The position numbers and the translations under genes were made by a program. Below, in pieces: positions 7,703 to 16,132 of a stretch of DNA of 49,675 nt. Origin of the DNA: JANLIQ01 sp964362925 (GTDB taxonomy: Bacteria; Patescibacteriota; UBA1384; 2-12-FULL-50-11); NCBI GenBank assembly GCA_964362925.1, contig CAYIGA010000002.1, positions 1 through 49,675 of the forward strand, read 5' to 3'. The stretch's first letter is position 1, and each line of letters begins with the position of its first letter. A model generated the notes under the pieces. The model did not search any database. It had not been told where the DNA came from and was given only the letters and a program-made list of their open reading frames with translations.

Positions 7703-8949
7703 CGGTGAAGTCAAATCACCACCTCCACCTGGCAGGTGGAGGTGGTTCAGCGCCAAGGGGCTTTACCTTGATTGAGCTCGTCATCAGCGTCGCCCTGTTT
7801 ATTATCGCCATCAGTATCGCTCTATTTACTGTCGTCGGCACCAACGGGCTAATTCAAAAAGCCGATGCCCGAAGCGCTATTAGTGAAAGCACTCGCGGTG
7901 TTGGCGAGGCCGTTCGACGGGCAGTCGATAACGCTTCGGTTGGCGCTGTCAATATTCTCTCCGACCAGGGCAGTACCGTCGCCGTTCAGATCAAAGCATT
8001 TTCCGATTTGCAATCGGGTAACACCTGTACCGTCATCGGCCGATCGACCGCCAGTACCGATCCGGGCGGGGAGGAGAAATATACTCTCGCCAAGGGCGGA
8101 ACGGTGATCGCGCTCCTCGTTTATAACATCGATTCGGCTGGGCTCTGCCCCAGTCTAAGCACCGATCCGATTTACCAAAATCGCTTAACGAACGCTCAAG
8201 CCGTTGTTAAAGATATCCAGTTCTCTCTCCAAAATATCGTTTGTACCCCGATTACGGCCAGTTGTGTCGTCAAGCAGTTACTCCGTTATTCCCTGACGCT
8301 AGAGCTGCTCCAAAAGGGCAGTGGCGGGATCAGCGAAGCTCGTTCTCCAACGCTAACTATTCAAGAAGGGCTGCCAATTGGCTTGGTTAACGAGGCGACG
8401 ATCGTTTTGAAAATCGAGACGTCGACACTTTTCGGTGGAACAAAAGATCAGGCTTACAACGACATCGTCACTGCTAGCGGCGGCATCCCCAACTATACCT
8501 GGTCAATTAGGGGCGGATCCTTGCCAGGTGGTTTGTCGCTCAACGGTTCAACCGGCGCCATCACCGGCACGCCGACTGGATCTGGCCTAAGTAATTTCAC
8601 TATTAAAGTGACCGATAGCGTCGGTGTCAGCGCCGAAAAGCCGCTGTCAATTATAATTGTCGCTGGCCAGAAGCTGTCAATTACAACCAGTTCTTTACCC
8701 TCCGCCTCGGTCGGCTTCTCTTACTCAACTACTCTAGCGGCTAACGGTGGCACAACACCTTATACTTGGTCGTTGGCCGTTGGTTCTTTGCCGTCTGGTC
8801 TGTCACTTAACCCCACCACTGGTCTAATCAGCGGTACCCCACTCTCAGCAGGAACTCACGACTTTACTGTCCGAGTGACTGACGCGGCGGCGCCTAACGA
8901 CGCCGCTACTAAACCGCTTACGATCAGAGTTGATTTTGGGCCACTATGA
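7699..8949 (+). CDS. Prepilin fused to two He_PIG Ig-like domains
   Basis: This 416-residue protein has a prepilin leader ending APRG|FTLIELVISVALFIIAI. A PilW/GspJ-like segment follows to about residue 235. Two tandem putative-Ig (He_PIG) repeats of about 85 residues complete it; each has the hallmark TWS...GSLP-GLSLN-TG-I-GTP followed by F-I/V-VTDS/A. He_PIG domains are common in large bacterial adhesins and are unusual on a pilin. The leader contains HHLHLAGGGGS, encoded by a perfect 13-bp-stem palindrome (7718-7746). ATG 7699 overlaps the previous stop by four bases and the TGA overlaps the next ATG, so expression should be strongly coupled. Likely a minor pilin presenting Ig-like modules at the cell surface. 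Confidence 0.82.
   Translation: MTVKSNHHLHLAGGGGSAPRGFTLIELVISVALFIIAISIALFTVVGTNGLIQKADARSAISESTRGVGEAVRRAVDNASVGAVNILSDQGSTVAVQIKAFSDLQSGNTCTVIGRSTASTDPGGEEKYTLAKGGTVIALLVYNIDSAGLCPSLSTDPIYQNRLTNAQAVVKDIQFSLQNIVCTPITASCVVKQLLRYSLTLELLQKGSGGISEARSPTLTIQEGLPIGLVNEATIVLKIETSTLFGGTKDQAYNDIVTASGGIPNYTWSIRGGSLPGGLSLNGSTGAITGTPTGSGLSNFTIKVTDSVGVSAEKPLSIIIVAGQKLSITTSSLPSASVGFSYSTTLAANGGTTPYTWSLAVGSLPSGLSLNPTTGLISGTPLSAGTHDFTVRVTDAAAPNDAATKPLTIRVDFGPL
7718..7746. repeat. Perfect GC-rich palindrome inside a prepilin leader
   Basis: A 13-bp perfect stem (7718-7730 with 7734-7746) around loop GGC. The 21-nt part 7725-7745 is identical to 41392-41412 inside ileS. In the mRNA this hairpin lies about 20 nt after the start codon. 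Confidence 0.8.
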
Positions 8950-11900
8950 AAAACGAACTGGCTCAAAAATCGGCTTCGGCGTTGCTACTGACAGTGATGA
9001 TAATCGCCATTCTGACGACAACGACCTTGGCTTCGATCGCCGTCCGCTTCGACCAATTAGCATCAACTGACAAAATTGCCAACTCGGCCGTGGCTAAATC
9101 GGCCGCTGATTCGGCTCTCGTCAAAGTCAAAGAAAAACTGGCCGCCCAAACACCGATAACGCCGAAGGTCTTTAACCTTGACGACAACACCGAATCCGAT
9201 CTCTCGCCAACCACTCCGTTTCGGCCTAACCCGCGCAAAATTGTCTCCACCTACGCCAAGGTTCCTTCTTCGCTACCGCGCTGCAGTGGCGTCATCGTCT
9301 TGGTGCCGTGGACCAACGACGGTAAATATCTATTGAGCCAGAGTAACGAATCCAACCCGGCCTTGATCTTTCACTTGGCTAATATCGTCAACGACACGCC
9401 GCTTGGGATTATCCCCGGTAACGGCGATCTAGGCGGTAACGGCGACGATAATCCCGAAAAACAAAAAACCATCTCCCAGCTGACCAATATGGGCCATTTC
9501 TATAACCCCTTCGCGCCGGTTGGCGCCAAGCAGAAAGACTTGAACTACTGGATCGTTAAACTCGGCGGGCCCCAGGATCAGTTTTTAACCCGAAAGGCCG
9601 CCGATGGCGCTAGTTCTTTTTACAAAAATGTCGACTTTGTCTACTTGCCGTACTTGCCCCGCTGGCAGGATTCGGGGCTGTTCACCACCGCCTCGGGCTC
9701 GAAAGTTGATCGAATCTCGGCGACTGATTTACGGCTGAAATTTGAGTCGATTATTAAAGACAATAATTTTAAAGTTTGGATCGACGCCTCGATAACTGAT
9801 TCTGATCTTTATCGATACGGCTTTGGCGATCTCTTTGTCGACTCGACTGATTATCGCCTGAAGTGGCTTCAGCCCTCGCTCTGGAACGACACGCCAGAGG
9901 CCGATAATTTCTCGACACCGTACATCACCGAAAATGCCGAACCCTCCCAGACCTTGAAGTGGAGTAAGCAAGACCAGCCCCTAATGACTGATAAGGAAGG
10001 CGGTTGGAAGGTGGCGATAGTCAAGGGCGCCCAATCGTTTTCATTTGTCAAGCTGGCCGATAACAACCAAACGTTTACTGCCGGCGCCACCATCACTGGT
10101 TTAGTCTACGGCTCGTTGGAGGGATTACGCTTAAATCAGTCGATCACCTTGTTACTGCTCAATAAGGATCAGCAACCGCTGAATCTCCAATCGCGCCAAC
10201 GAGACCCAGGGCGATTATACCGAGTTGAACTGACTAAAATTGGCTCGGAAACCATCTCGAACAACGTCAAGTCGATCAGCCTTGATTTCCAGTTGAGTAG
10301 CGTTGCCTACGATACGCCGCCAAAAGCCGACGGTATGGCCGTTACCGGGTCGGATCTTGACGTCATTGCCGTCTTGGCCCCGCCCCAGTTCTCGACGACC
10401 AAGTCGATCGATTCAGTCAAAATTGAATCGCCTGGTGGCAACGGGACGGAAATTACTTTCTCCCCTGGCTCTAAATGCCTAACCCCCTGTCCAGCCGTCG
10501 GCGATTTGGTTAACCTTACTAAAGCCACTAAAACGCCCGTTTGGGGCAAAGTGACCGATGTTGATTACTCTGATGGGACCGAGCTGGTCAGTTTTAGCGT
10601 TGACAAACTCCGCCTAAGCCCGCTACCAACCCGAGAGATGGCTTATACCTCTTTTGATGATGATGGCAAGACGAAAATCGCTTACTACGGCGGTAGCATC
10701 ACCACCAACGACTACGACGGCGGTTACGCCACCGAATCGGATCAGCTCTGGATTTACGACCCGGAGGAGGCCGATCCTTCAAAGTCTTGGGAATTCAAGG
10801 CCTCGGACGATCCTGCTGGTCCCGGTCGTCGAGCCGGCGCCTCAATGGTTTACGATTCGGAAAATAATCGTTTAGTCATGATCGGCGGCTACTATCACCA
10901 GTCGATCGACGCTTCCGGTCAGGGGGACTGTGAGGAATTTCAAGCCCTTTGTCTCAATACCAATTGGCCCGGTCTACGAATTGCCAAGCGAGTGACAAAC
11001 GACGTTTACGTCTTTGACTTAAAGAACGCCAAATGGAAGAAAATTGATTACACCTTTGATGCTGACAAAAAAATTCAACAGGACGGATCCTATCTGGTCC
11101 GACTAACTTCAAGTCTGGCCGACCGCTCGGGTCTGGAACGGTGGGAGATGATTGCTAAAAATCCGATCAATGTCCCTCAAACCTTATATGTTGACGGTAA
11201 TCCTTCGACAATTACTCTTTCTCCTAGCGCCGCCGGCTTGGCAAAAGGCGATGAAATTTATCTTTACGGTAGCAAATTGGACAACAGCAAATTTTACGCT
11301 TGGGGCAAGATTGACGAGCTTAATTACCCAGCCGATAGCGTTACCGTTTCGACCTACGGCTATAAAGGTGATCAAGTCCAAGTGTCAGTCAAGATGAATT
11401 CTCTGGCCATTCAAGTTGTCAAGCGACAAATTACCACTACTACCTGTACTGGTGTGGTCTCCGCTGTGGTCTCCGGCTCGCTTTACTCCTGCCTACTAGC
11501 CGACACGACCGGATACGCCGTTGGCGATTCGGTCGTTTTGGAGCAATACGATCTTAATAATAACTTAAGCAACACCCTGTCCGGTTTTATTAGCTTCATT
11601 AACCCCGCCAATAGTCAGGCTTACTTCATCGCTGACGAGCGAGTTACGCCCGCTGGTTTTAAAGATTATTCCGTTCAAAGTGCGGGAATAGTCGATAACG
11701 ACTCGGTCATCGCTTTCCCTTCGGCTCGCTACGGCGCTACCTTTGCCCTTCAGCCAACAACGCCAACGGAAGCCGTTTATTGGCAGGGGACGGCCAGAAA
11801 CATTAACTCCAATCACCGCTTTACTGATTTGTGGAAGGTTGAGTTTGTCAAAGGACAAGACGAGAAAAGCGCCGTTTGGTCGTTCCAACCAACCGACAAT

Positions 11901-14015
11901 AGTATCGATCCCGACTTAAATGATAAATACAATTTTCAGGTTATTCAGCCCAGCTACTCTTATCAGATTCGCACGACCAAATCAGCTGGCAATAAGAAGG
12001 TTGTAAAAGATAAGTCCGACCTTGATCATCGAACTCAAAAGAACACGACAATTTGGGACGACGAGAAGCGTTGGCTATTGGAGATCGACCCGAATGACGC
12101 TGGCAAAGTTGTCGTTGGCGCCTGGGCAACCTTGGAGCGGCGCTTGGACGCTGACGGTACTCGAGAAACTTTCCACGGCATCGTCGAGGATATCTACTCC
12201 GCTAATAACCGCTGCGGTGTCTTCGTCTATGCTGAAAATATACTCTGTCTTCGCCATAATCCAACCTATCCCGGAGATTCCGGCCTAGCCGATGATTCCA
12301 AGAACGTTAAAGTGACGATGACGCCGTCGTTTCGGACTGATATTGCTAGCGGCGGCGTCTTTAAGGGCGCGACTGATTCTGTCACGCTCAAGAACGTGCC
12401 GAGCGCCAAGCTTGGCAGCGTTCCCGGTGTTGGGGCGATGGTGATGATCTGGAAAGACGACGGCAACTGGCCAACAAACGCCTACACCTTTATTGTTAGC
12501 GGACGAGCCTACACTCCCAACAATAAGACTTTCAAGTTTTTATTTGACAAGCTGACCGCTTCACCTCATCCGATCGGTTACAGCACCAGCCAGATTGCTC
12601 GGGCTGGTAGTACTGATCGCTTAGTGACAATTACCGATCACCAGATGAATTATTACGATGATACTAACGGCCCGGAATGGATCAAAAACACCTCTTCTGG
12701 GGCTTGGAAAATCCGCTTGGCGACAAAAAATCCCGGTCTCCTCTATCGACCGGCGCCCCGTCGAGGTGGAATGATGGCCAGTATTTATATTGACGAGGCC
12801 GGATCTAAAACCAGTAAGCTATTTGTGGTCGGCGGGACGTTTGGTCAATACGGCTCGTTATGGAAAGAAGAAAATGCCGGTCTCGATAAAGGCGCGACGC
12901 TCAAATGGCTGCCCCAATACGTCTCGCCTGACTCAACTGAAGATATCCCTAATCTATTCGGCGGCTCTTTAGTTGTTTATAAATCAGGCCGTAATATTAA
13001 GGCGGTTTATTTCGGCGGTAAACAAAAAACCGATCTTTCGAGCGCTGATTACGGTCGCTCAATCGGCGCCAAGATGCTCGGCCGACCAGACAACGGGACA
13101 ATGATTGACGGTAGTTATTATATTATTGACTCCGATGTCGCCGATCCAACTGCTCGGGCCCTAACCAACACCATTGAGCAGAACGACGCCAACTGGCCAA
13201 CTGGTGTTGATAAATCACTAAAATTTAAGGGCGGTGATCGGAGCACTAAGTCGGTCTGCGCTTATCTTGGTCAGGTCAATTCCTCCTCCTGCTCGTCAAA
13301 ATCTCTCCTGTCGCAGTTGGGCGACCTCGGTCGCCTTGATGATTCGGCTCCGAATGACCCGTACAACGGCTGGACCTGGGGCAAATCGGCTATTTTGTCG
13401 GAGCTGGGCGATGCCTTCAAAAAACAAAATGTCGGTGGCACAGTTAAAGCCAGCTTAATAATGTCCACCCCGACCCTATCCGGTAGCGGCGTTAACGGCC
13501 GCTGGGAGCAGGACGGCTACCGCCCGTACTGCAAGGATACTGGCGCTGGACCCTGTGGCAACTGGGTCTCTCAAGTCTACGGTCGGCTTGGAACTGACTT
13601 TGCTTCCAATAAAACCGCCGCCCTGGTCGCCTATAGCTCGATTAATAACGCCGAGCATAAAGGTGGGGCTATTTTGGCAACGACCGTTGGCGTCGGCCTG
13701 GCCATTGCCAACAATCGGGGCGGTACAACTGGAACCAATGGCGGATGGTACAGCTACTGCGCCGCTAGCGAGATTGAAAAAGACAACGGCGAGCCGGTTC
13801 TGAAAAATAAACTCTATCAATGCCAATCGACCGCCAGTCGCTATATGTCGACCGTGCCAGATGCCGAAGACTTGTTATTTATGCTTAACGCCACTCAAGC
13901 CCTCTCGGCCGTTAACACCTACAAAGTCGTTGGCTATTACGGCGGAGTCAAGCGGGGCTATCTGGTTACCTCAACCTCCGGCACCTTGCCGAAAATCTAC
14001 GAAATCGTGCCCTAA
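8946..14015 (+). CDS. Giant PilX-like surface protein with kelch-type and repeated small-barrel modules
   Basis: This 1,689-residue protein starts with a PilX-type N-terminus: a short polar leader, a hydrophobic ASALLLTVMIIAILTTTTLA helix, then a long amphipathic helix. It lacks the usual Glu+5. Three regions carry kelch/galactose-oxidase-like repeats (RRAGASMVYDSENNRLVMIGG near 630, SARYGATFAL near 925, RRGGMMASIYID near 1265-1370), with NDVYVFDLKNAKWKKI-like partner strands. Between them a module of about 60 residues recurs at roughly 515, 765, 855, 1055 and 1160. Its signature is V-GD-V-L, then 10-15 residues, then G-I/V-DI. The last 270 residues contain paired cysteines. It overlaps the preceding prepilin as ATGA. 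I infer an extracellular pilus-associated tip or adhesin protein analogous to PilY1, though no PilY1 beta-propeller domain is evident. Confidence 0.75.
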   Translation: MKNELAQKSASALLLTVMIIAILTTTTLASIAVRFDQLASTDKIANSAVAKSAADSALVKVKEKLAAQTPITPKVFNLDDNTESDLSPTTPFRPNPRKIVSTYAKVPSSLPRCSGVIVLVPWTNDGKYLLSQSNESNPALIFHLANIVNDTPLGIIPGNGDLGGNGDDNPEKQKTISQLTNMGHFYNPFAPVGAKQKDLNYWIVKLGGPQDQFLTRKAADGASSFYKNVDFVYLPYLPRWQDSGLFTTASGSKVDRISATDLRLKFESIIKDNNFKVWIDASITDSDLYRYGFGDLFVDSTDYRLKWLQPSLWNDTPEADNFSTPYITENAEPSQTLKWSKQDQPLMTDKEGGWKVAIVKGAQSFSFVKLADNNQTFTAGATITGLVYGSLEGLRLNQSITLLLLNKDQQPLNLQSRQRDPGRLYRVELTKIGSETISNNVKSISLDFQLSSVAYDTPPKADGMAVTGSDLDVIAVLAPPQFSTTKSIDSVKIESPGGNGTEITFSPGSKCLTPCPAVGDLVNLTKATKTPVWGKVTDVDYSDGTELVSFSVDKLRLSPLPTREMAYTSFDDDGKTKIAYYGGSITTNDYDGGYATESDQLWIYDPEEADPSKSWEFKASDDPAGPGRRAGASMVYDSENNRLVMIGGYYHQSIDASGQGDCEEFQALCLNTNWPGLRIAKRVTNDVYVFDLKNAKWKKIDYTFDADKKIQQDGSYLVRLTSSLADRSGLERWEMIAKNPINVPQTLYVDGNPSTITLSPSAAGLAKGDEIYLYGSKLDNSKFYAWGKIDELNYPADSVTVSTYGYKGDQVQVSVKMNSLAIQVVKRQITTTTCTGVVSAVVSGSLYSCLLADTTGYAVGDSVVLEQYDLNNNLSNTLSGFISFINPANSQAYFIADERVTPAGFKDYSVQSAGIVDNDSVIAFPSARYGATFALQPTTPTEAVYWQGTARNINSNHRFTDLWKVEFVKGQDEKSAVWSFQPTDNSIDPDLNDKYNFQVIQPSYSYQIRTTKSAGNKKVVKDKSDLDHRTQKNTTIWDDEKRWLLEIDPNDAGKVVVGAWATLERRLDADGTRETFHGIVEDIYSANNRCGVFVYAENILCLRHNPTYPGDSGLADDSKNVKVTMTPSFRTDIASGGVFKGATDSVTLKNVPSAKLGSVPGVGAMVMIWKDDGNWPTNAYTFIVSGRAYTPNNKTFKFLFDKLTASPHPIGYSTSQIARAGSTDRLVTITDHQMNYYDDTNGPEWIKNTSSGAWKIRLATKNPGLLYRPAPRRGGMMASIYIDEAGSKTSKLFVVGGTFGQYGSLWKEENAGLDKGATLKWLPQYVSPDSTEDIPNLFGGSLVVYKSGRNIKAVYFGGKQKTDLSSADYGRSIGAKMLGRPDNGTMIDGSYYIIDSDVADPTARALTNTIEQNDANWPTGVDKSLKFKGGDRSTKSVCAYLGQVNSSSCSSKSLLSQLGDLGRLDDSAPNDPYNGWTWGKSAILSELGDAFKKQNVGGTVKASLIMSTPTLSGSGVNGRWEQDGYRPYCKDTGAGPCGNWVSQVYGRLGTDFASNKTAALVAYSSINNAEHKGGAILATTVGVGLAIANNRGGTTGTNGGWYSYCAASEIEKDNGEPVLKNKLYQCQSTASRYMSTVPDAEDLLFMLNATQALSAVNTYKVVGYYGGVKRGYLVTSTSGTLPKIYEIVP

Positions 14016-14034
14016 AAAATCAACCCTTAAAGTT

Positions 14035-14110
14035 CAAATCTCAAAGTGACAATTCAAAATTAATAATAACCATCGCCAAGCGATACCGATATTTTGAGAT
14101 TTGCATTTTG
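14035..14110. repeat. Left arm of 76-bp inverted repeat around efp
   Basis: Matches the reverse complement of 14686-14761 with a single mismatch. Each arm contains its own terminal inverted repeat, CAAATCTCAAA (14035-14045) and TTTGAGATTTG (14093-14103), so a single arm could itself be a small palindromic element. A further half copy (GAGATTTGAGAT) follows. This occupies most of the gap between the pilus operon and efp; no intrinsic terminator is visible there. Confidence 0.9.
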
Positions 14111-14129
14111 AGATTTGAGATCTTGGGCT

Positions 14130-14681
14130 CTACGCTCGGCTGTCGTACTGTCCTGTCTCGGTATTGACAATTATCTTGTCACCGGTTTTTATAAATAACG
14201 GCACTTGAACCGTGGCGCCGGTTTCTAAGCTGGCCGTCTTGAGGGCGGCGTTGACGGTATTGCCAGCAGTTGCCGGCTCGGCAAAAGTTATTTCAAACTC
14301 AACTTTTTTTGGTGATTTGACATCAATCACTTCGTCTCGCCAAAAAAGCAGGTCTACGGAGCCGCCTTCTTTTAGATACTTAAATCGTTCCAGAGAAAGT
14401 TTAACTGACGTCTGCTCGAAAGTGTCGGCAATCATCACTTGGGCGTTAGTGCCTTGGCGGTAAAGAAAAGTGGCGGCCTTGTATTGCAGGGACGCTTCTT
14501 CGATTCGGTCGTTGCCCTGAAAAGTTTGGCTAAAAATGGCTTGAGTTACGAGATTGCGCAACTTGGTATCGAGTTTGGCCTGACCGCGACCGGCCCGAAC
14601 ATGGTCGGCCGAAATAACCTCGTGCGGGGCGTCACGAAACATTATTTTCGAGCCGATTTTCACCTGAGCGAGGGAGTACAT
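14130..14681 (-). CDS. efp: Elongation factor P
   Basis: EF-P enters the ribosomal E site and relieves stalling at polyproline stretches, which fits a window encoding proline-rich proteins. The 183 residues cover the KOW-like domain I (MYSLAQVKIGSKIMFRDAPH, then VRAGRGQA) and the two OB-fold domains, ending in the family signature FIKTGDKIIVNTETGQY. The tip residue that is Lys34 in E. coli is Arg32 here (AGRGQ), as in EarP-type or unmodified EF-Ps. The ATG at 14681 is chosen over an in-frame start seven codons upstream because it matches family N-termini. No ribosome binding site is visible: the right arm of the inverted repeat reaches to within five bases of the start. Confidence 0.93.
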   Translation of the reverse strand: MYSLAQVKIGSKIMFRDAPHEVISADHVRAGRGQAKLDTKLRNLVTQAIFSQTFQGNDRIEEASLQYKAATFLYRQGTNAQVMIADTFEQTSVKLSLERFKYLKEGGSVDLLFWRDEVIDVKSPKKVEFEITFAEPATAGNTVNAALKTASLETGATVQVPLFIKTGDKIIVNTETGQYDSRA

Positions 14682-14685
14682 AATC

Positions 14686-14761
14686 CAAAATGCAAATCTC
14701 AAAATATCGGTATCGCTTGGCGGTGGTTATTATTAATTTTGAATTGTCACTTTGAGATTTG
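14686..14761. repeat. Right arm of 76-bp inverted repeat around efp
   Basis: Reverse complement of 14035-14110 with one mismatch. It lies in the efp 5' region, ending four bases before the start codon, and must therefore contain or displace the efp promoter. Confidence 0.9.
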
Positions 14762-14785
14762 GATTTTTGTTGCTGGCAGATTGGT

Positions 14786-14995
14786 CTATTTCTTGGCGGT
14801 TGAGAGTAGGCCTAAATAGCGGGCTCGTTTAATGGCGATCGCCAAGACGCGCTGATACTTGGTTGAAGTATTGGTTTCGCGGGCCGATTTTATTTTGCCC
14901 CAACTGGTGATGTAACGATTAAGCATCGACGTATCACGATAGTCTATCTCCTTGACCCGGTTTTTCTTAAAGTAACAATCGACTCGACGCTTCAT
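14786..14995 (-). CDS. rpsR: 30S ribosomal protein S18
   Basis: Small-subunit protein that pairs with S6 on the platform. At 69 residues it is slightly short but complete. Recognisable blocks are IDYRDTSMLNRYITSWGKI, the following TSTKYQR and the C-terminal KRARYLGLLS. The N-terminal zinc-type cysteines of some S18s are reduced to a single Cys (CYFKKN). It lies downstream of ssb and rpsF as in most bacteria, separated by 152 nt of repeat-like sequence. The usual next gene, rplI (L9), is absent; efp takes that position. Confidence 0.93.
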   Translation of the reverse strand: MKRRVDCYFKKNRVKEIDYRDTSMLNRYITSWGKIKSARETNTSTKYQRVLAIAIKRARYLGLLSTAKK

Positions 14996-15022
14996 CTTAG
15001 GGAAGAATATAGAATTTAGAAT

Positions 15023-15098
15023 TGTCGCTTCGCTCGCTTCTCCCCGCCAGCTGGCGGGTCGGAGTAGGAATTAAGAAGGGCTTGTCACAAAGTGACAA
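15023..15098. repeat. Repeat-rich ssb-rpsR intergenic segment
   Basis: Contains a 17-nt sequence (15023-15039) repeated in inverse orientation at 33417-33433, a perfect 16-bp palindrome CCCGCCAGCTGGCGGG (15043-15058), and a TTGTCAC-AAA-GTGACAA hairpin (15082-15098). None is followed by a clear T-run. The 15099-15147 remainder is AT-rich without recognisable features. Confidence 0.65.
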
Positions 15099-15147
15099 AA
15101 TGGAGTTTGGGTTCTTTATTCTTAATAATACATTCATCATTCTGTCT

Positions 15148-15597
15148 TTAGAACGGTATATCATCTAAATTTATCTCTTCAGTCCCGTCGGTCTTGTCTG
15201 GTTTTTTAGTTTTAGAATCGTCGCTAGGGACGCTGTTAGGCGCCAAATCGCCTATTGGCGAATCACCTTTCGGTGAGAGGGGAATAAAATTTTCGGCGAC
15301 AATTTCCGTTCGACTTCTTTTAATACCGTCGGCACCTTCCCATGAATTTGTCTGGAGGCGACCCTCGACGTAAACTTTTTTCCCTTTGGTTAACATTTGG
15401 GCGGCCAATTCACCGAGCTTGCCCCAGGCGGTAATCTCGTGATATTGAGTGTCTTCTTTGGTGTTGCCGTCTTTGTCCTTCCATCTTCGGTTGGTCGCCA
15501 CGGCAAACGAGCAAACGGTCTGTCCGCTCGGTATCGCCCGAGTTTCTGGGTCTCGAGTCAGGTTACCAACAATGCTTGCCCGATTTAAGCTAAACAT
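15148..15597 (-). CDS. ssb: Single-stranded DNA-binding protein
   Basis: SSB coats single-stranded DNA in replication, repair and recombination. The OB fold spans about residues 1-105 (SLNRASIVGNLTRDPETR, SFAVATNRRWKD, YHEITAWGKLGELAAQ, KGKKVYVEGRL). A disordered acidic linker follows and ends in NLDDIPF, matching the conserved protein-interaction tip (acidic-acidic-Ile-Pro-Phe). The 149-residue length is typical of the OB plus short tail. Its start overlaps the rpsF stop by eight bases, consistent with the conserved rpsF-ssb-rpsR operon. Confidence 0.96.
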   Translation of the reverse strand: MFSLNRASIVGNLTRDPETRAIPSGQTVCSFAVATNRRWKDKDGNTKEDTQYHEITAWGKLGELAAQMLTKGKKVYVEGRLQTNSWEGADGIKRSRTEIVAENFIPLSPKGDSPIGDLAPNSVPSDDSKTKKPDKTDGTEEINLDDIPF

Positions 15598-16132
15598 TGA
15601 CCTCTCCTTTTTGACGCTCGGCCGGACGGCTCCTCGACAAGTTTAGAGTCACCCCAAGCCCAGTCGAGGGGCGGCGTTTTGGCTCCTCTAGTCCAGCTCG
15701 CCAGGTGGAGAGAAGGTGTCGCTCGATTGTTTCGGTGTGTTTTAATTCGCTCTCCAGTTTTTTGATCGATAAGGCGTCGGCATGAAAAAAGACTGACACC
15801 AGCGACAGCTCCCGATGTTGATTAATTGGAAATGCCAGTCGCTTGACGCCTAAATCCTCGGCCTTTTCTACTTTTGAACCAACGGCCAAGACCAAGGCGG
15901 ACAGTTCAGCCAGGGCACTGTCGGCGTCTTTAGCTAGGGCCGAGAGCAAGTAGATTTGGGCTTTAGAGTCTCCGGCCGTAGTTTCGGCGACCACATCAGC
16001 GGCCGTAGATTGTTCTTCAACTTCTTTGATATTGTCCAGTGTTGACTCTTCAACCCCGGCCGTGGTTTCGACACTTCCTATCTCTTTAACTACCATTGTC
16101 AAAATTTTATCAGGAAAGGGTCGATTAATCAA
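15590..16132 (-). CDS. rpsF: 30S ribosomal protein S6 with N- and C-terminal extensions
   Basis: S6 forms a heterodimer with S18 on the 30S platform. The ferredoxin-like core lies at about residues 60-145 (AQIYLLSALAKDADSAL, SKVEKAEDLGVKRLAFPI, then SVFFHADALSIKKLE and ERHLLSTW). It carries an acidic ~55-residue N-terminal extension and a basic ~30-residue C-terminal tail. The tail includes RPSTGLGV, encoded by a short sequence (15651-15672) that recurs in dnaE. Two starts are possible. TTG 16132 has AAGAGG just upstream and overlaps the xer stop by eight bases. ATG 16096 has no ribosome binding site but shortens the extension. The core assignment does not depend on this choice. Confidence 0.85.
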   Translation of the reverse strand: MINRPFPDKILTMVVKEIGSVETTAGVEESTLDNIKEVEEQSTAADVVAETTAGDSKAQIYLLSALAKDADSALAELSALVLAVGSKVEKAEDLGVKRLAFPINQHRELSLVSVFFHADALSIKKLESELKHTETIERHLLSTWRAGLEEPKRRPSTGLGVTLNLSRSRPAERQKGEVNV

